Positions 23,336 to 32,859 of a stretch of DNA of 64,000 nucleotides are shown here, piece after piece. The position numbers and the translations under genes are program-made. The DNA comes from Lacrimispora defluvii. Lineage in GTDB: Bacteria; Bacillota; Clostridia; Lachnospirales; Lachnospiraceae. The notes below the pieces were generated by a model. It worked only from the letters and a program-made list of their open reading frames with translations. It searched no databases and was not told where the DNA came from. How positions within the stretch are numbered: the stretch's first letter is position 1; every line of letters begins with the position of its first letter. The stretch is from the NCBI GenBank assembly GCA_013036995.1, contig JAAOXG010000019.1:62001-126000 (forward strand), in the 5' to 3' direction.

Positions 23336-24817
23336 TTATTCACCTCCTCCAAAGTAGGCCGTGAAGCCTTCGTCTGTATATGACACTCTTGCGGTTCCGC
23401 TCTTAAATGGTGGAGTAGGGGTTGCGCTAATATCCCAGACAAAATCGCCGTTCATAACGTCGCTCGTAGGGTTTGCAGTCTCCAAAAATTCCACCGTAGG
23501 ATCCCCAATAAGTGCCCCGATACCTTTCAAGCTGTCGAGTTCCTCCTGCTCGTCAATCAATACGCTCTGCTGTAAGTTCAAGTCCATAGCGCCGTCGATC
23601 TGCGTGCCGTGTCTGAGCTGGAAGCCGTTCGTAATGTGCATAAGCATACGGATATTGACGTCAAAAATATAACGAGCAACTCCGTCGGAACCGTACTCGT
23701 AGTACGCCGTATGAGGTCCCCAGAGTACCCAGAGGCCGCCCCAAAATACTGCGGTAGTAATTCCCTTAGCATTGAGCTCGTTACCGTCCTGCTGATCGAA
23801 GCCCTCATTTTCTGAGTTAGCTCCAAAATACTGAGACGTGCACATGATTTCTTTGTTTGACGGGCTTTCCATTGGTACAGAGTTGTGACTGTTGTCTGTT
23901 CTCTGCATTGTGACGGTCGCCTGAGTGCTCAGGTGATAAACCTTGCCAGCATACTGAACCTGCGGCCAATACGCCTTCGAAAAGCCGCTTGTATATCCGT
24001 TGTTTTCGGCCCATTGCTCAGCTTTTGCCAGAGTGTCAACTGCTGCCTTTGCCGTCTTGTCGTAGATTGGAATATCTGCATTTACAAAAGCGTCCCAGTG
24101 GCCGTTCAACTTCTGACTGATTGAGATCATCGCCTTGTATACGTCAGGATCCTCGCTCCAGAACGGTGCCGCCAGAATATTTAGTACGGCGTTGTGCAAT
24201 GTGTAGAGTTTGGAAAGTGCCTGCAGGCCTGTTCTTTTTCCGGTTGCTGTTACTGTTCCGATAATGTCGCTCTTAGTAACAAGAGATGGATCCACTTCGG
24301 TGAATGAGGCCTCTACCGTTCCAGTGATCGGATCCGCGTCATTCAATGACTCAATGACTACGGCGCCTTTCGTGTAGTTGTAGTCAAGTGAGTAGTCTGC
24401 ACCCAGAACCTTGTCTGCAAGTGCAAAAGTGTCAAGTATGATCGTATCGCTCACATATTCGGCGCGACCGTTTTTGAATGTGAGCTCGGCTGTTGTCTTG
24501 ACGTCTTTCTGGTGGACTGCTGGATCTAATACGTTGATAATGTAGATCGGGCCCACGTTTTCGATTGTGTTCGCAAAATGACAGTCAAAAGGCTCACATA
24601 ATGTGAATTTACTCCAGTTATTTGAGTAGCCGACTGTCGTCTGTGTTTTTGGCATGTTCTCCAGCTTGATCGGTGTGTTAATCAGCCCCTTCTCCTTATA
24701 ACCTAAAACAAGGTTAATAGGAGCGGTGCCGATGTAGCCCACAACGGTGTCAACCTGAACGGCGCTTTTTACTTTGTCGTTGCCGATTTTGCCGTAAGCT
24801 CCATGTTGATAGCTCAT
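23336..24817 (-). CDS. tail sheath protein (P2 FI-like)
   Basis: A 493-residue contractile sheath subunit. Family features: N-terminal HGAYGKIGNDKVKSAVQVDTV, the middle KRTGLQALSKLYTLHNAVLNIL, and the C-terminal conserved core WVLWGPHTAYYEYG...RYIFDVNIRMLMHITN. Its presence makes this a myovirus-type phage. Good AAGGAG site and four bases to the tube gene. Confidence 0.94.
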   Translation of the reverse strand: MSYQHGAYGKIGNDKVKSAVQVDTVVGYIGTAPINLVLGYKEKGLINTPIKLENMPKTQTTVGYSNNWSKFTLCEPFDCHFANTIENVGPIYIINVLDPAVHQKDVKTTAELTFKNGRAEYVSDTIILDTFALADKVLGADYSLDYNYTKGAVVIESLNDADPITGTVEASFTEVDPSLVTKSDIIGTVTATGKRTGLQALSKLYTLHNAVLNILAAPFWSEDPDVYKAMISISQKLNGHWDAFVNADIPIYDKTAKAAVDTLAKAEQWAENNGYTSGFSKAYWPQVQYAGKVYHLSTQATVTMQRTDNSHNSVPMESPSNKEIMCTSQYFGANSENEGFDQQDGNELNAKGITTAVFWGGLWVLWGPHTAYYEYGSDGVARYIFDVNIRMLMHITNGFQLRHGTQIDGAMDLNLQQSVLIDEQEELDSLKGIGALIGDPTVEFLETANPTSDVMNGDFVWDISATPTPPFKSGTARVSYTDEGFTAYFGGGE

Positions 24818-24831
24818 TTTTAATCACTCCT

Positions 24832-25452
24832 TTACAAATATTTTTCATATTCTGCGGGTATTTTGCGGGCCAGACCATGCTCGAGAGTGAACTGCACCCA
24901 GCAAAACCAGTACGGGTAGTAGCTCACGAGTGCGCCGTCCTCTGTGAACGGTCCGTACTCGATATTGTTCTCTTTTACAAGTCTCAGCCCTGCAATATAC
25001 TCAGTGTTTTCGATTGCTTGCAGCACTTTGTCTGTAAAATTCCAGACGTCGCGCCAGCCTTCGAGGCTTCTTTTAAATGTTTCGCTAGGCTCTCGGTGGT
25101 ACTTTACGCCTCCGATAGCTTGCGGATCCTCCTCTGGGATTGCCTTTTCTCCTCCGTGTTCTCCCGGGTTCCATGCTGCAAGGGCGAGTTGTATCGTCAT
25201 TTGACCGGTGTGCTGAGCCGGTGAGTGTTTGCCTTTTAATAGCTGCACGCATAGAGAAGGAATAGGAGCCGCAACGTCTGGCGGCTTTCTGTCCTGAGTA
25301 GGTACATACATAGCAAAAGCGGCCGGGGTTGATGTTACAACCTCATAGCCGCCGTCGTTTATTGTGTCGTTTGGAACTTTCAGAACTATGCCCGGGCAAA
25401 CTTCTGTCTCGAACCATTTGACTATATTGTCAAGATCGCTCGTTATTGCCAT
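24832..25452 (-). CDS. tail terminator/completion-like protein
   Basis: A 206-residue protein just upstream of the sheath gene, where tail-terminator (gp37/gpR-like) proteins are encoded. It contains LQLLKGKHSPAQ-like strands, GHGEKAIPEEDPQAIGG-type loops and YYPYWFCWVQFTLEHG near the end. AGGAGGTG site. Family membership is inferred from position and size. Confidence 0.6.
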   Translation of the reverse strand: MAITSDLDNIVKWFETEVCPGIVLKVPNDTINDGGYEVVTSTPAAFAMYVPTQDRKPPDVAAPIPSLCVQLLKGKHSPAQHTGQMTIQLALAAWNPGEHGGEKAIPEEDPQAIGGVKYHREPSETFKRSLEGWRDVWNFTDKVLQAIENTEYIAGLRLVKENNIEYGPFTEDGALVSYYPYWFCWVQFTLEHGLARKIPAEYEKYL

Positions 25453-25463
25453 AGCGCACCTCC

Positions 25464-25787
25464 TTAAATCATGCGAGAGTGGTGCAATGCTATCTGAGTA
25501 ACTCCCAGATTTTCAGACCACGAGTCAACTGTGCACTCCCGGCCGTCGATGTTGATTGCGGATCCGGGAGCTTTTTCTCCCGCCAGATCTTCGGTTCTGG
25601 CAAAAATAAGCATGTCAGACTCGGCAACTCCTAAAATATTGCCGTTTTTCATCGTGGCAAGTGTGTCGTTGTCGATTACGATTGTTATTTTTTCGCCCTC
25701 GACTTTGTGAATTTCTCCGAAGTCGTCGAGCTGCATAAAAACGAGATCAATGTCTGACGCAATGAGGTCTTTCAGACTGTTACTCAA
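25464..25787 (-). CDS. head-tail joining protein
   Basis: About 107 residues, starting at TTG 25787 (SNSLKDLIASDIDLVFMQLDDFGEIH), which fits the usual start of this phage head-tail adaptor family; TTG 25805 is the alternative. It contains KITIVIDNDTLATMKNG and a beta-rich C-terminus with RECTVDSWSENLGVTQI. Overlaps the preceding gene. The role is to join the head neck to the tail completion protein. Confidence 0.7.
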   Translation of the reverse strand: MSNSLKDLIASDIDLVFMQLDDFGEIHKVEGEKITIVIDNDTLATMKNGNILGVAESDMLIFARTEDLAGEKAPGSAINIDGRECTVDSWSENLGVTQIALHHSRMI

Positions 25788-26280
25788 TAGGATCCATAGC
25801 ACCAAAAGCAGGAGGCTCCTCGGTGTCGTCCTCTGTGAAATATTCGTCTAAAAGTTTAATGACCTCGGCTTTTGTGCGCATGTTTTGGGCGTCGAGTTCA
25901 TAGGTTGCAGCGAGTTCCTGCAGCTCTGTGAGCTTCATTTTGTCGCTGTACTCAGGTTTCTCCAACTTTTCCTCCTGAGCTGGTTCATCGTTGCCTTCCT
26001 GAGCGGTATCTGTTTGAGTTTCGTCTGTTTCCTCTGGATCCTCGGCGCTCTGGTTTTCGTCTGGCTGAACGTCTGCTTGTGGTTCCTCGTCTGCATTTTC
26101 TCCAGTTCCCGGATCCCGATCTGGTTCTGGAATGATTACATTTGCATATTCAGCAATCCCGCGAGCGACAAGCTCGGCCTCTCTCTCAGGATTGAGAGAG
26201 AACGGCTCGGAGTCTTTGTCCTTTGGCGTGATGATCCCGTTTTCTTTGTGGCCGTATACTCCGGCGATAATTTTAATCAT
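25780..26280 (-). CDS. head-tail protein with C-terminal HeH/LEM-type domain
   Basis: A 166-residue protein in three parts: an N-terminal small domain (MIKIIAGVYGHKENGIITPK... ARGIAEYA), a very acidic linker rich in Glu, Asp, Gln and Pro (about 52-110), and a C-terminal helix-extended-loop-helix segment (MKLTELQELAATYELDAQNM...VIKLLDEYF). Encoded between major capsid and head-tail joining protein. The function of the HeH tail is unknown, possibly nucleic-acid contact. Confidence 0.75.
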   Translation of the reverse strand: MIKIIAGVYGHKENGIITPKDKDSEPFSLNPEREAELVARGIAEYANVIIPEPDRDPGTGENADEEPQADVQPDENQSAEDPEETDETQTDTAQEGNDEPAQEEKLEKPEYSDKMKLTELQELAATYELDAQNMRTKAEVIKLLDEYFTEDDTEEPPAFGAMDPIE

Positions 26281-26305
26281 TTAGCTGCTCCTTTCTTCGC
26301 ATTAA

Positions 26306-27394
26306 TTAAAGCACCTTAGCAGATACCCACGGATTTTTGCTCTTAGGAATTAAGAGAGGGCGGCTTGTGACTTTAATGTCTCGAGCCTCTGCTTTTACGT
26401 CTGACGTATACTTAGGAATACGGCGGCCGGTGTAAGTGTGGAACTCTCCGTCGTCCTGCTCGATCTGTGTTACTGCTCCATAGAGGCCTCTGCCTGCTGC
26501 TGGACTAGATAGCACAATAGTGCCGGCTGGGAGATATGGAACGATCTGACCGCTTTCGTCCTCGTATGTCTCGTCGTAAGTAATGAGTTTTACCATGTGG
26601 CCGTCTACGTTCAAGATAGCGAAGCAGCAAGCGCCTTCTGGCAAATTCATAGGCTCAATAGTTCCGAGCATAATGCTTCTGTTGTCGAGGTACTTCTGGA
26701 TCGTTGCGTCCTGAAGGATAACTTTAGAAACGCCTCGAGCCATTACAAGCTCGCTTGCTGGGAGTCCGTTCTTTGTGAGCATGTAAATCATTTCGGAAAT
26801 GTCGCCGTAAATGTCAGCGCCAGAAGCGTTCCATTTTACGGAAGGTGTATACTGCGCCGGGTTTGCTGCTTCATCGTAGAAACGGATCTCGTACTCGTCA
26901 TATTCGCCGCTTCCGTACTTGTCAGCGTAGTGGCGTAAAACATAACCGTTGTTAATCATACACTGTGCGGCCATGTACTCCTCGCGTCCTGAGATCATTG
27001 TGTCGAACTCTGTCAGATCTCTGTTGAGGATCTGCGCCTGTCTCTGCTGTGGAGTGATGTTGTTGAAAAGCTGCTCGCCGAACCCCTTCTTGTTTAGGTC
27101 GTCAATGGTGAGAGCTCTCTGAGGTGCGATAAATGGTGGCACATAGCTGAATGTTTTATAACCCTCGCGCTCGATTGTAATGCCTCCTTTTCTTGGCATA
27201 ACGCAAGGAGCAATTTTCTTGCTGCCGTTTCTGTACTCAACGAGTACCTCCTCACCCGGGAAAATATCCTCAGATACTCCGTTCGCTGGTGCGGTTGTAG
27301 GGAAGTAGCGATCCCTTAAAAATGTTCTGTGTGTAGGCATTGCCTGAATTGCCGCCAGCATTGTGACGGTTCTGTAAATTAACGGTGTAGGCAT
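26306..27394 (-). CDS. major capsid protein (lambda gpE family)
   Basis: A 362-residue capsid subunit. Family features: TFLRDRYFPTT near the N-terminus, EVLVEYRNGSKKIAPCVMPR, RQAQILNRDLTEFDTMISGREEYMA, and VKLITYDETYEDE. Follows the decoration protein and protease in the lambda-like head order. Strong AAAGGAGG site. Confidence 0.94.
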   Translation of the reverse strand: MPTPLIYRTVTMLAAIQAMPTHRTFLRDRYFPTTAPANGVSEDIFPGEEVLVEYRNGSKKIAPCVMPRKGGITIEREGYKTFSYVPPFIAPQRALTIDDLNKKGFGEQLFNNITPQQRQAQILNRDLTEFDTMISGREEYMAAQCMINNGYVLRHYADKYGSGEYDEYEIRFYDEAANPAQYTPSVKWNASGADIYGDISEMIYMLTKNGLPASELVMARGVSKVILQDATIQKYLDNRSIMLGTIEPMNLPEGACCFAILNVDGHMVKLITYDETYEDESGQIVPYLPAGTIVLSSPAAGRGLYGAVTQIEQDDGEFHTYTGRRIPKYTSDVKAEARDIKVTSRPLLIPKSKNPWVSAKVL

Positions 27395-27414
27395 GTTATT
27401 TGTTCCTCCTTTTC

Positions 27415-27789
27415 TTACATTGCGGAGTCGAGGTAAATGCCGCCGTTACGCAGCTTTGCCTCGTCTGCTTCTGTGATTGTGTAATCGTCGTCAGCGATCA
27501 GGGCCTCTCTGTTGAAGTGGCCGGATCTGTAAACCATTGCAACTGCGTCGGCGCTGGTAGCGTCTACATCGTCGCAAATAATACCGTATGGCGTTAATGT
27601 CTCGCCAGTTCCTGCGGTTGTGCCGAGAATAACGCATTTTTTTGTTTTGTCGCTCATAGAAACGACGGTACCACGCGCGAGAGTTCCCTCTCCGCTGGTG
27701 ATTGTGACGCTTACGGCGTCAACTGGGAACTTGCCGTCAATAAAAAGGTTGTCGGCCGTACATGTCCCGATTTTCTGATCTGCTCTCAT
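27415..27789 (-). CDS. head decoration protein (lambda gpD family)
   Basis: A 124-residue capsid-stabilising protein. Beta-rich with TSGEGTLARGTVVSMSDKT and CVILGTTAGTGETLTPYGI, then the C-terminal VYRSGHFNREAL typical of the gpD family. Lies between protease/scaffold and capsid genes. AGGAGGTAA site. Confidence 0.9.
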   Translation of the reverse strand: MRADQKIGTCTADNLFIDGKFPVDAVSVTITSGEGTLARGTVVSMSDKTKKCVILGTTAGTGETLTPYGIICDDVDATSADAVAMVYRSGHFNREALIADDDYTITEADEAKLRNGGIYLDSAM

Positions 27790-27801
27790 TGTGTTACCTC
27801 C

Positions 27802-28233
27802 TTATTTTGTTTCTGGTGCTTTAGGTGCTGGAATTGCGCCGCCGTTTGCAATCATAGCAGCGAGCTGAGCAACCTGAGCGTTTTCGTCTGGTGCCTGATC
27901 TTTAGGTGCCGGAGCGCCTGAGTTTGGTGTTGAACCTACGCCAGCAGCTCCAGAGGCCGTAAAATCTGCGGCACTGTTCTGAATGTGCTGTGCGCCGAGC
28001 TGGGCCTGCTTTTTCATAGCATTAAACGCGAGCTGCTGAGCATTGCAAGCGTTGGCTCCATACTTGGCCTCTTTGATAAGTTCCGCGTCTCCGACGGTTG
28101 CCTCGATCTCCTCGATCTCCTGCAATCTGGAGCGTTCCTCTGTTACAGCTTCGCCTCTTGCTGCCTCTCTGGCTGCGTTTTCGATTTGTGCCACAACGTC
28201 AGGGTACTGCTTTCTTAATTCTTCTGGTGTCAT
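27802..28233 (-). CDS. nested capsid scaffold protein (internal in-frame start)
   Basis: The internal ATG at 28231-28233 (MTPEELRKQYPDVVAQIENA) lies nine bases after a perfect AGGAGG, within the protease gene and in the same frame. It would give 143 residues, the scaffold alone. This mirrors the lambda C/Nu3 arrangement, in which the scaffold is translated from inside the protease gene. It is helical with a Gln/Asn/Pro/Ala-rich end. Confidence 0.75.
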   Translation of the reverse strand: MTPEELRKQYPDVVAQIENAAREAARGEAVTEERSRLQEIEEIEATVGDAELIKEAKYGANACNAQQLAFNAMKKQAQLGAQHIQNSAADFTASGAAGVGSTPNSGAPAPKDQAPDENAQVAQLAAMIANGGAIPAPKAPETK

Positions 28234-29067
28234 GTTGGTGTTACCTCCTTTTGATTTATTTGTTGAAACGCTCTGACTCGGAGCTGCTGGCTTCGGTTCT
28301 GGCGTTTGAACACTGTTGATAATTGGGACGTCGCCCGGGAAATTGCGAAAACCTTTGAGAGAGTGGCGAACTCCATTGACGAGGATCTCGTCTTTTTCTG
28401 AGCACATGCACATGCTCGTCTCGCAGCCTTCTCTTATTCCGGTACAAAAGCCGTTTTCTACCGCTTCGCGGCCGGTGTACCATGTTTCTTTTGCCATTAT
28501 GCCGCGGATCTTTTCAGTTCCGAGGCCGGTCGCTGCGTCGTAGGTTTCGGCTGCTGCTTTATTTGCAGCCTCGAGTCTTTTGTTTACCTCGAGTAGTGCC
28601 TTGTGGTTATAATTGCCGATAAGCGTCAGTAGTGCCTCGTGCACCATGAAAAGGGCGCCTTCTGCGATTTCTCTAACCTTGCAGCCCATAGCAATGATTG
28701 TGGCGGCGCTTGCTGCAATTCCGTCGATTACTGCGACGGTCTCACCGTTTAGCTCTTTGAGTCTGTTGCAAATACCGAGCGCGGTGTATAAATCGCCGCC
28801 CACCGAGTTAATTCGCACGGTGATTTTTGCCTTGTCTTTGACCTGAGCCAGATCCTCCAGAAAACCTTCCGGGGTGATGTATAGCCCCTCGATCGGTTCA
28901 CCGGTCCACCAGTCTGTCGGTCGCTGGCTTACGACTTCGCCGTACATTGTGATCTCGGCCTCCTCGTCGTTTACTTCGACGATGTTCCAGAACTTCGGCG
29001 CCGCCGCTGGCGGTGTTGGCGCTGCCGGACCATTAAGGACTCGCAGCGGGATTGTTTGTTTCTGCAT
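27802..29067 (-). CDS. ClpP-type prohead protease with C-terminal scaffold
   Basis: A 421-residue protein. The N-terminal about 230 residues are a ClpP/S49-like serine protease (INSVGGDLYTALGICNRL; catalytic Ser in GIAASAATIIAMG; His in LFMVHEALLT). The C-terminal about 143 residues are helical and Gln/Ala-rich and act as scaffold. An internal ATG at 28233 has its own GGAGG, so the scaffold can be made separately. The 3' end of the portal gene overlaps its start by 35 bp. Confidence 0.92.
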   Translation of the reverse strand: MQKQTIPLRVLNGPAAPTPPAAAPKFWNIVEVNDEEAEITMYGEVVSQRPTDWWTGEPIEGLYITPEGFLEDLAQVKDKAKITVRINSVGGDLYTALGICNRLKELNGETVAVIDGIAASAATIIAMGCKVREIAEGALFMVHEALLTLIGNYNHKALLEVNKRLEAANKAAAETYDAATGLGTEKIRGIMAKETWYTGREAVENGFCTGIREGCETSMCMCSEKDEILVNGVRHSLKGFRNFPGDVPIINSVQTPEPKPAAPSQSVSTNKSKGGNTNMTPEELRKQYPDVVAQIENAAREAARGEAVTEERSRLQEIEEIEATVGDAELIKEAKYGANACNAQQLAFNAMKKQAQLGAQHIQNSAADFTASGAAGVGSTPNSGAPAPKDQAPDENAQVAQLAAMIANGGAIPAPKAPETK

Positions 29068-30694
29068 TGTTGTGATCCTCCTTTATTGAATTTTGAAATA
29101 TAAGAGAGGCGAGTGCTTTGTTTGCCTCTGCCTGATCCTCTGGTGTTACGCCGTTTGCTTCTGCGATAATTTCGTTTTCTCGTTTTAGCTGGTTCATGTT
29201 CGCTTCCCACTGGCCGCCGTTCAAGCGAATAGTGCTTTGCTCGTGTGTGCTGTACCCGTGCTGGTTTGCAAGAATTTCGGCGCTGATTTCTTTTGTAGGA
29301 TCAAGCTGTCCCTGAGAAGGTCCGATCCATTCGCTGCCGAGCCATGCGGTACGGATCAGCGGATCAGAGAAAAAGCCCGGGGCTTGAATACGTCCCAGAG
29401 CAACGGCCTCGGCCAGCCATACCTCGTAAATTGGCCTGCAAAAATCATTAGCGAACCACTCGCGGCGCATTTTGAAGGCTTTCCACGCCTCCAGAAGTGC
29501 GGCTCTACTCGCTGAGTACGACGCGTTGAACGATTTTAGAAGTAGATCCGCAGGTATCTCGAGAGCGGCGCCGCATTGTTCACACAATGCACGGACAAAA
29601 GCAGAGAAGCCACTCGCAGGCCTCGTTGGTGCTGCGAATTTAATATCTTCGCCGGGCTTCATTACGTTAATTGTTCCGGGGCCCATTTCGTAATCGTCAG
29701 GATCCGACGGCTCAATCTCTGATCCGTTTACTTCGTTGTATGGCATTTCATCGGCGCCGGTGTCAGTAGTAACAAACGCCGTGAAAAAGCTCTCAACAAG
29801 TGCGGCCATGAGTTCGCCTTCCGTGTATCTTCTCATTTGGAGCAATGGCTCGATTATCTGGGCCAGATATGTGACGCCTCTGTATTGCTCCGGTCGTTCT
29901 GACTCCATTACATGCAAAACATTCGGGAGGCCGGTCGCTTCTCCGTATGCTTCGACGCGGCTCCACTCTGTTTCAGCAGTAGCAACAATATGCGGGTATG
30001 TGTTGCGGAAATAATACGCTTGTATCATTCCGGCGCCGTTAATCTCTACGCCGTCAAAAATGCGGTTCCCGTTTTGAGCTTTTCCTTCTGTCGAGAAGCA
30101 GTAATACCCTGAGTTAATCAGTGGAGTGCTGCACCGGTCAGCTTCTACAAGTTGGATCCTTAAAGAGTACGGACACATCGGCGTCGGATCGACTCTTTTC
30201 ACAAGCCCGAACACGTCGCCGCTCATTAGCCAGCTCATAAGGGCGAGCTGCTGCATTGCATAATAGTCATTTACTCCGGTAGCGTCGCAGGCGTTTTTCT
30301 TTTCAGCCCAGATCTTAAACTCTGCCTCTGTCTTTTTCTGCCATGCCTTTGCTGCGTCCTGAGTCATTCCCAGACGCTCGGCGTCTATGCTGCTTTTTAA
30401 TTTGAGGCCGCAGCCTATCACATTTGTGCGGTTCGTTTTAATTGCCGACGTTGCGATCGGCGCCGCCATGTATAGCATACGAGCGCGCTGTCTCAGCGTG
30501 TCGTTGTTGTGGTCTATGTCCCATTGAGGCGAGGAGCTGTTTGCTTTGAAACTTTTAAGGGCTTTCTTTTTCCAGCTTGCGCCGGCCTCAGAATAGCCAT
30601 AGTTTGCAGCTCTCGGAGCAACGGATCCCGGGATTGCTGTTGATCCGGCTGCCGGTGTTGGCTGTCTTGTTTTGTCTGGAGCTTCTTGCTGCAT
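29033..30694 (-). CDS. phage portal protein, lambda family
   Basis: About 553 residues, the dodecameric channel at the capsid vertex. Family features: RARMLYMAAPIATSAIKTNRTNVIG near residue 70, MSWLMSGDVFGLVKRV, GVEINGAGMIQAYYF, and ADLLLKSFNASYSASRAALLEAW. ATG 30694 is preferred (GGAGG eight bases away) over GTG 30703. Follows the small DUF6148-like gene. Confidence 0.93.
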   Translation of the reverse strand: MQQEAPDKTRQPTPAAGSTAIPGSVAPRAANYGYSEAGASWKKKALKSFKANSSSPQWDIDHNNDTLRQRARMLYMAAPIATSAIKTNRTNVIGCGLKLKSSIDAERLGMTQDAAKAWQKKTEAEFKIWAEKKNACDATGVNDYYAMQQLALMSWLMSGDVFGLVKRVDPTPMCPYSLRIQLVEADRCSTPLINSGYYCFSTEGKAQNGNRIFDGVEINGAGMIQAYYFRNTYPHIVATAETEWSRVEAYGEATGLPNVLHVMESERPEQYRGVTYLAQIIEPLLQMRRYTEGELMAALVESFFTAFVTTDTGADEMPYNEVNGSEIEPSDPDDYEMGPGTINVMKPGEDIKFAAPTRPASGFSAFVRALCEQCGAALEIPADLLLKSFNASYSASRAALLEAWKAFKMRREWFANDFCRPIYEVWLAEAVALGRIQAPGFFSDPLIRTAWLGSEWIGPSQGQLDPTKEISAEILANQHGYSTHEQSTIRLNGGQWEANMNQLKRENEIIAEANGVTPEDQAEANKALASLIFQNSIKEDHNNAETNNPAASP

Positions 30695-30706
30695 TTCTTT
30701 CACCTC

Positions 30707-30955
30707 CTACCAGTCACGAGGGACGACTCCGACGGCCCTGCGCTGTGATTTGCTTTTAAGTGACGAGATTTCGTCCTCCATTTCTTTGATTGCGTTGCGA
30801 ATAGCCGAGAGATCTGTCTGGTATCGCGTCGCATTTCTGGTACCTATACCATAAGACTGAACTCCACCGCTGAGCATTTCCTCCTCGCGCTTATAATAGA
30901 GCTGGAGACGAGTCTCTAATTTGCTGATTTTCTCAGCCTTTTGTTGCTGTGTCAT
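30707..30955 (-). CDS. small head protein (DUF6148/gpW-like position)
   Basis: An 82-residue protein with two helices and a central turn (KLETRLQLYYKREEEMLSG ... IRNAIKEMEDEISSL), ending in basic residues. It sits between terminase and portal, where gpW/DUF6148-type connector proteins are found. GGAGGTG site. Function inferred from position. Confidence 0.75.
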   Translation of the reverse strand: MTQQQKAEKISKLETRLQLYYKREEEMLSGGVQSYGIGTRNATRYQTDLSAIRNAIKEMEDEISSLKSKSQRRAVGVVPRDW

Positions 30956-30966
30956 GGTTCACCTCC

Positions 30967-32859
30967 TTACCAGTCATCGTACAACTTCGTACTGCTGGAG
31001 CGTTTCTTGCGCTCTTTTTTCTCCACCGGTTTGAGCGGTTGACCTTTTAGGCGTTTTTCCACCGCGTCGAGATCTGGATCTAATATTCTAAAAGCCGCAA
31101 GCGCATAATTGCGGCAGTCAAGAGCCTCGTTTCGATTGTGTCCCGGTAATTTGTCCCATTGCCACTTGTCGCCTCGTCTTGTTTTGACAAGGGACAGCTT
31201 TTCAGACAATAGACCAGAAAAGAAAAGGGCGTCATAACCGCGATCCTCTCCCCGTGGAAAGTGGCAGTATTTGGCCCCTTTTTCTTGCACCTTAATGGCG
31301 TTCATTATTTTGCTTTTTCCGGCGTCAACTCCGAGAGAGTATAGCCAGCACTTACCTAGCAGCTTTCCGTCTATTACGATCTTGACCTTTGAGGGTGGTG
31401 CCGTGTACGGAACGCCGTCGCCTCCTTTTCCTTTGATAGCGAAAACGCGCTTGTTTTGTCTGGCCCGGCACTCAGCATAAACCTCCTGCGTGAAATGGCC
31501 GCCAGAGTCTACGCATGTAAACGAGACTTTCAAGCCTTTGCCGTTTTTGAAGTGGTAAACATGGTCGATCACATCGTCGAGGCGTTCCCACACTTCTGAG
31601 GTATCAGGGCGGCCGTTTATAATTCCCTTTTTTATTCCCCACGTTTCACCGTAGTGGCCGTGTCCTACAACTTCATACTCGAGACGATTGTCCTGCGTAT
31701 CTACGCCGACTGTCAGCACAAGAACGTTGTCCGGCAGCTCTGCGTCGTATTCTTCGCGGCGGCTGAGCATTGTGTCCTCGTCCTCTAAATCTCCGCGATC
31801 TTCCCAGAGCTCGCCGAGTAATGTGTTGAACACAACCTTCAGCTTTTCAGGATCTCCCTGAGCCTCTAGGAATTTGGTTATAATTTTTACCCACGGCGTC
31901 CACGGAGAGGAGAACGCATTCAGCCAAAAGGAGCGGTGCCCTTTTTGGTATGCGTCCGGGTTTTCTGCTACCCACTTTGCCGGCTGCTTTCGCATGGTTG
32001 ACTCTGTTTGAATACAACCGCACCCGGGGCAGCACCACGTTATTGACTTGACCTTGTAGGCTTTTTTGTTTCTGATCTTCTTAACTTCGTGCTCGAAGTG
32101 AATATCATCGAATACTATATTGTGATATTCTCCGCAGTCAGGGCACTGGTGGCACCAGCGTTCCTGAGTTCCAGAAAAAAAACCGTTTTCAATATTGCTG
32201 GCTCCTTTAATAGTCGGGGTAGATACCTCAACAGATTTCGCATTGTAGAAGGTTGTCTGCCTTGCCTCTGCAAGAGACCACGGATCGCCCTCGGTACCAG
32301 CACTTGACGCCCAGCGGTCGCGCTCGTCGCCTATGATGTAGCGGGCAGGAGTTGAAGCGAGTGCACTCGGGCTGTTCGATCCCGTTATGGTGAGCATACC
32401 GCCCGGGAAAGATTTCTGTAATATTGTATTGCCAGAGTCCCTTGTCTTAATGTCTGAGACCTTTTTCCTTAGAGGCTTTGAGTCTCGTATCATCGGAGCG
32501 ATACGCAAGCGAGAGAATTTTCTCGCGTCGTCAAGCGTTGGCTGCACATAAATGGTTGATCCGGGATCCTGATCTATGATGTAGCCGATTATATTGAGCT
32601 CTACCTCAGATTTTCCAACCTGAGACGCTGCCACAACGGTGAGCTTGTTGATCTTCGGATCCGTGAAGGCGTCCATTATTTCAACAAGATACGGTGTTCG
32701 CTCATTTCGCCACGGTCCGGCCTCTGCTGAGCTTTCAGGAGATAAGCGGCGGTTCTTCTCAGCCCATTCGGAAACGGTGAGACGCTCGGGCGGTTTGAAA
32801 TTCTTGACAGCCCGCATGAGCGTGTTGTTTAAGCTGTCAATTTCATTCTGTCTGTTCAT
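30967..32859 (-). CDS. terminase large subunit (GpA family)
   Basis: A 630-residue DNA-packaging motor and nuclease. N-terminal ATPase: VAASQVGKSEVELNIIGY (Walker A-type) and ARYIIGDERDRW (Walker B region). A zinc-binding insert has CPDCG and CCPGCGC. The C-terminal nuclease includes LTVGVDTQDNRLEYEVVG and TCVDSGGHFTQEVY. The GpA family implies lambda-like cos cutting. Overlaps the small subunit gene by 17 bp. Confidence 0.94.
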   Translation of the reverse strand: MNRQNEIDSLNNTLMRAVKNFKPPERLTVSEWAEKNRRLSPESSAEAGPWRNERTPYLVEIMDAFTDPKINKLTVVAASQVGKSEVELNIIGYIIDQDPGSTIYVQPTLDDARKFSRLRIAPMIRDSKPLRKKVSDIKTRDSGNTILQKSFPGGMLTITGSNSPSALASTPARYIIGDERDRWASSAGTEGDPWSLAEARQTTFYNAKSVEVSTPTIKGASNIENGFFSGTQERWCHQCPDCGEYHNIVFDDIHFEHEVKKIRNKKAYKVKSITWCCPGCGCIQTESTMRKQPAKWVAENPDAYQKGHRSFWLNAFSSPWTPWVKIITKFLEAQGDPEKLKVVFNTLLGELWEDRGDLEDEDTMLSRREEYDAELPDNVLVLTVGVDTQDNRLEYEVVGHGHYGETWGIKKGIINGRPDTSEVWERLDDVIDHVYHFKNGKGLKVSFTCVDSGGHFTQEVYAECRARQNKRVFAIKGKGGDGVPYTAPPSKVKIVIDGKLLGKCWLYSLGVDAGKSKIMNAIKVQEKGAKYCHFPRGEDRGYDALFFSGLLSEKLSLVKTRRGDKWQWDKLPGHNRNEALDCRNYALAAFRILDPDLDAVEKRLKGQPLKPVEKKERKKRSSSTKLYDDW

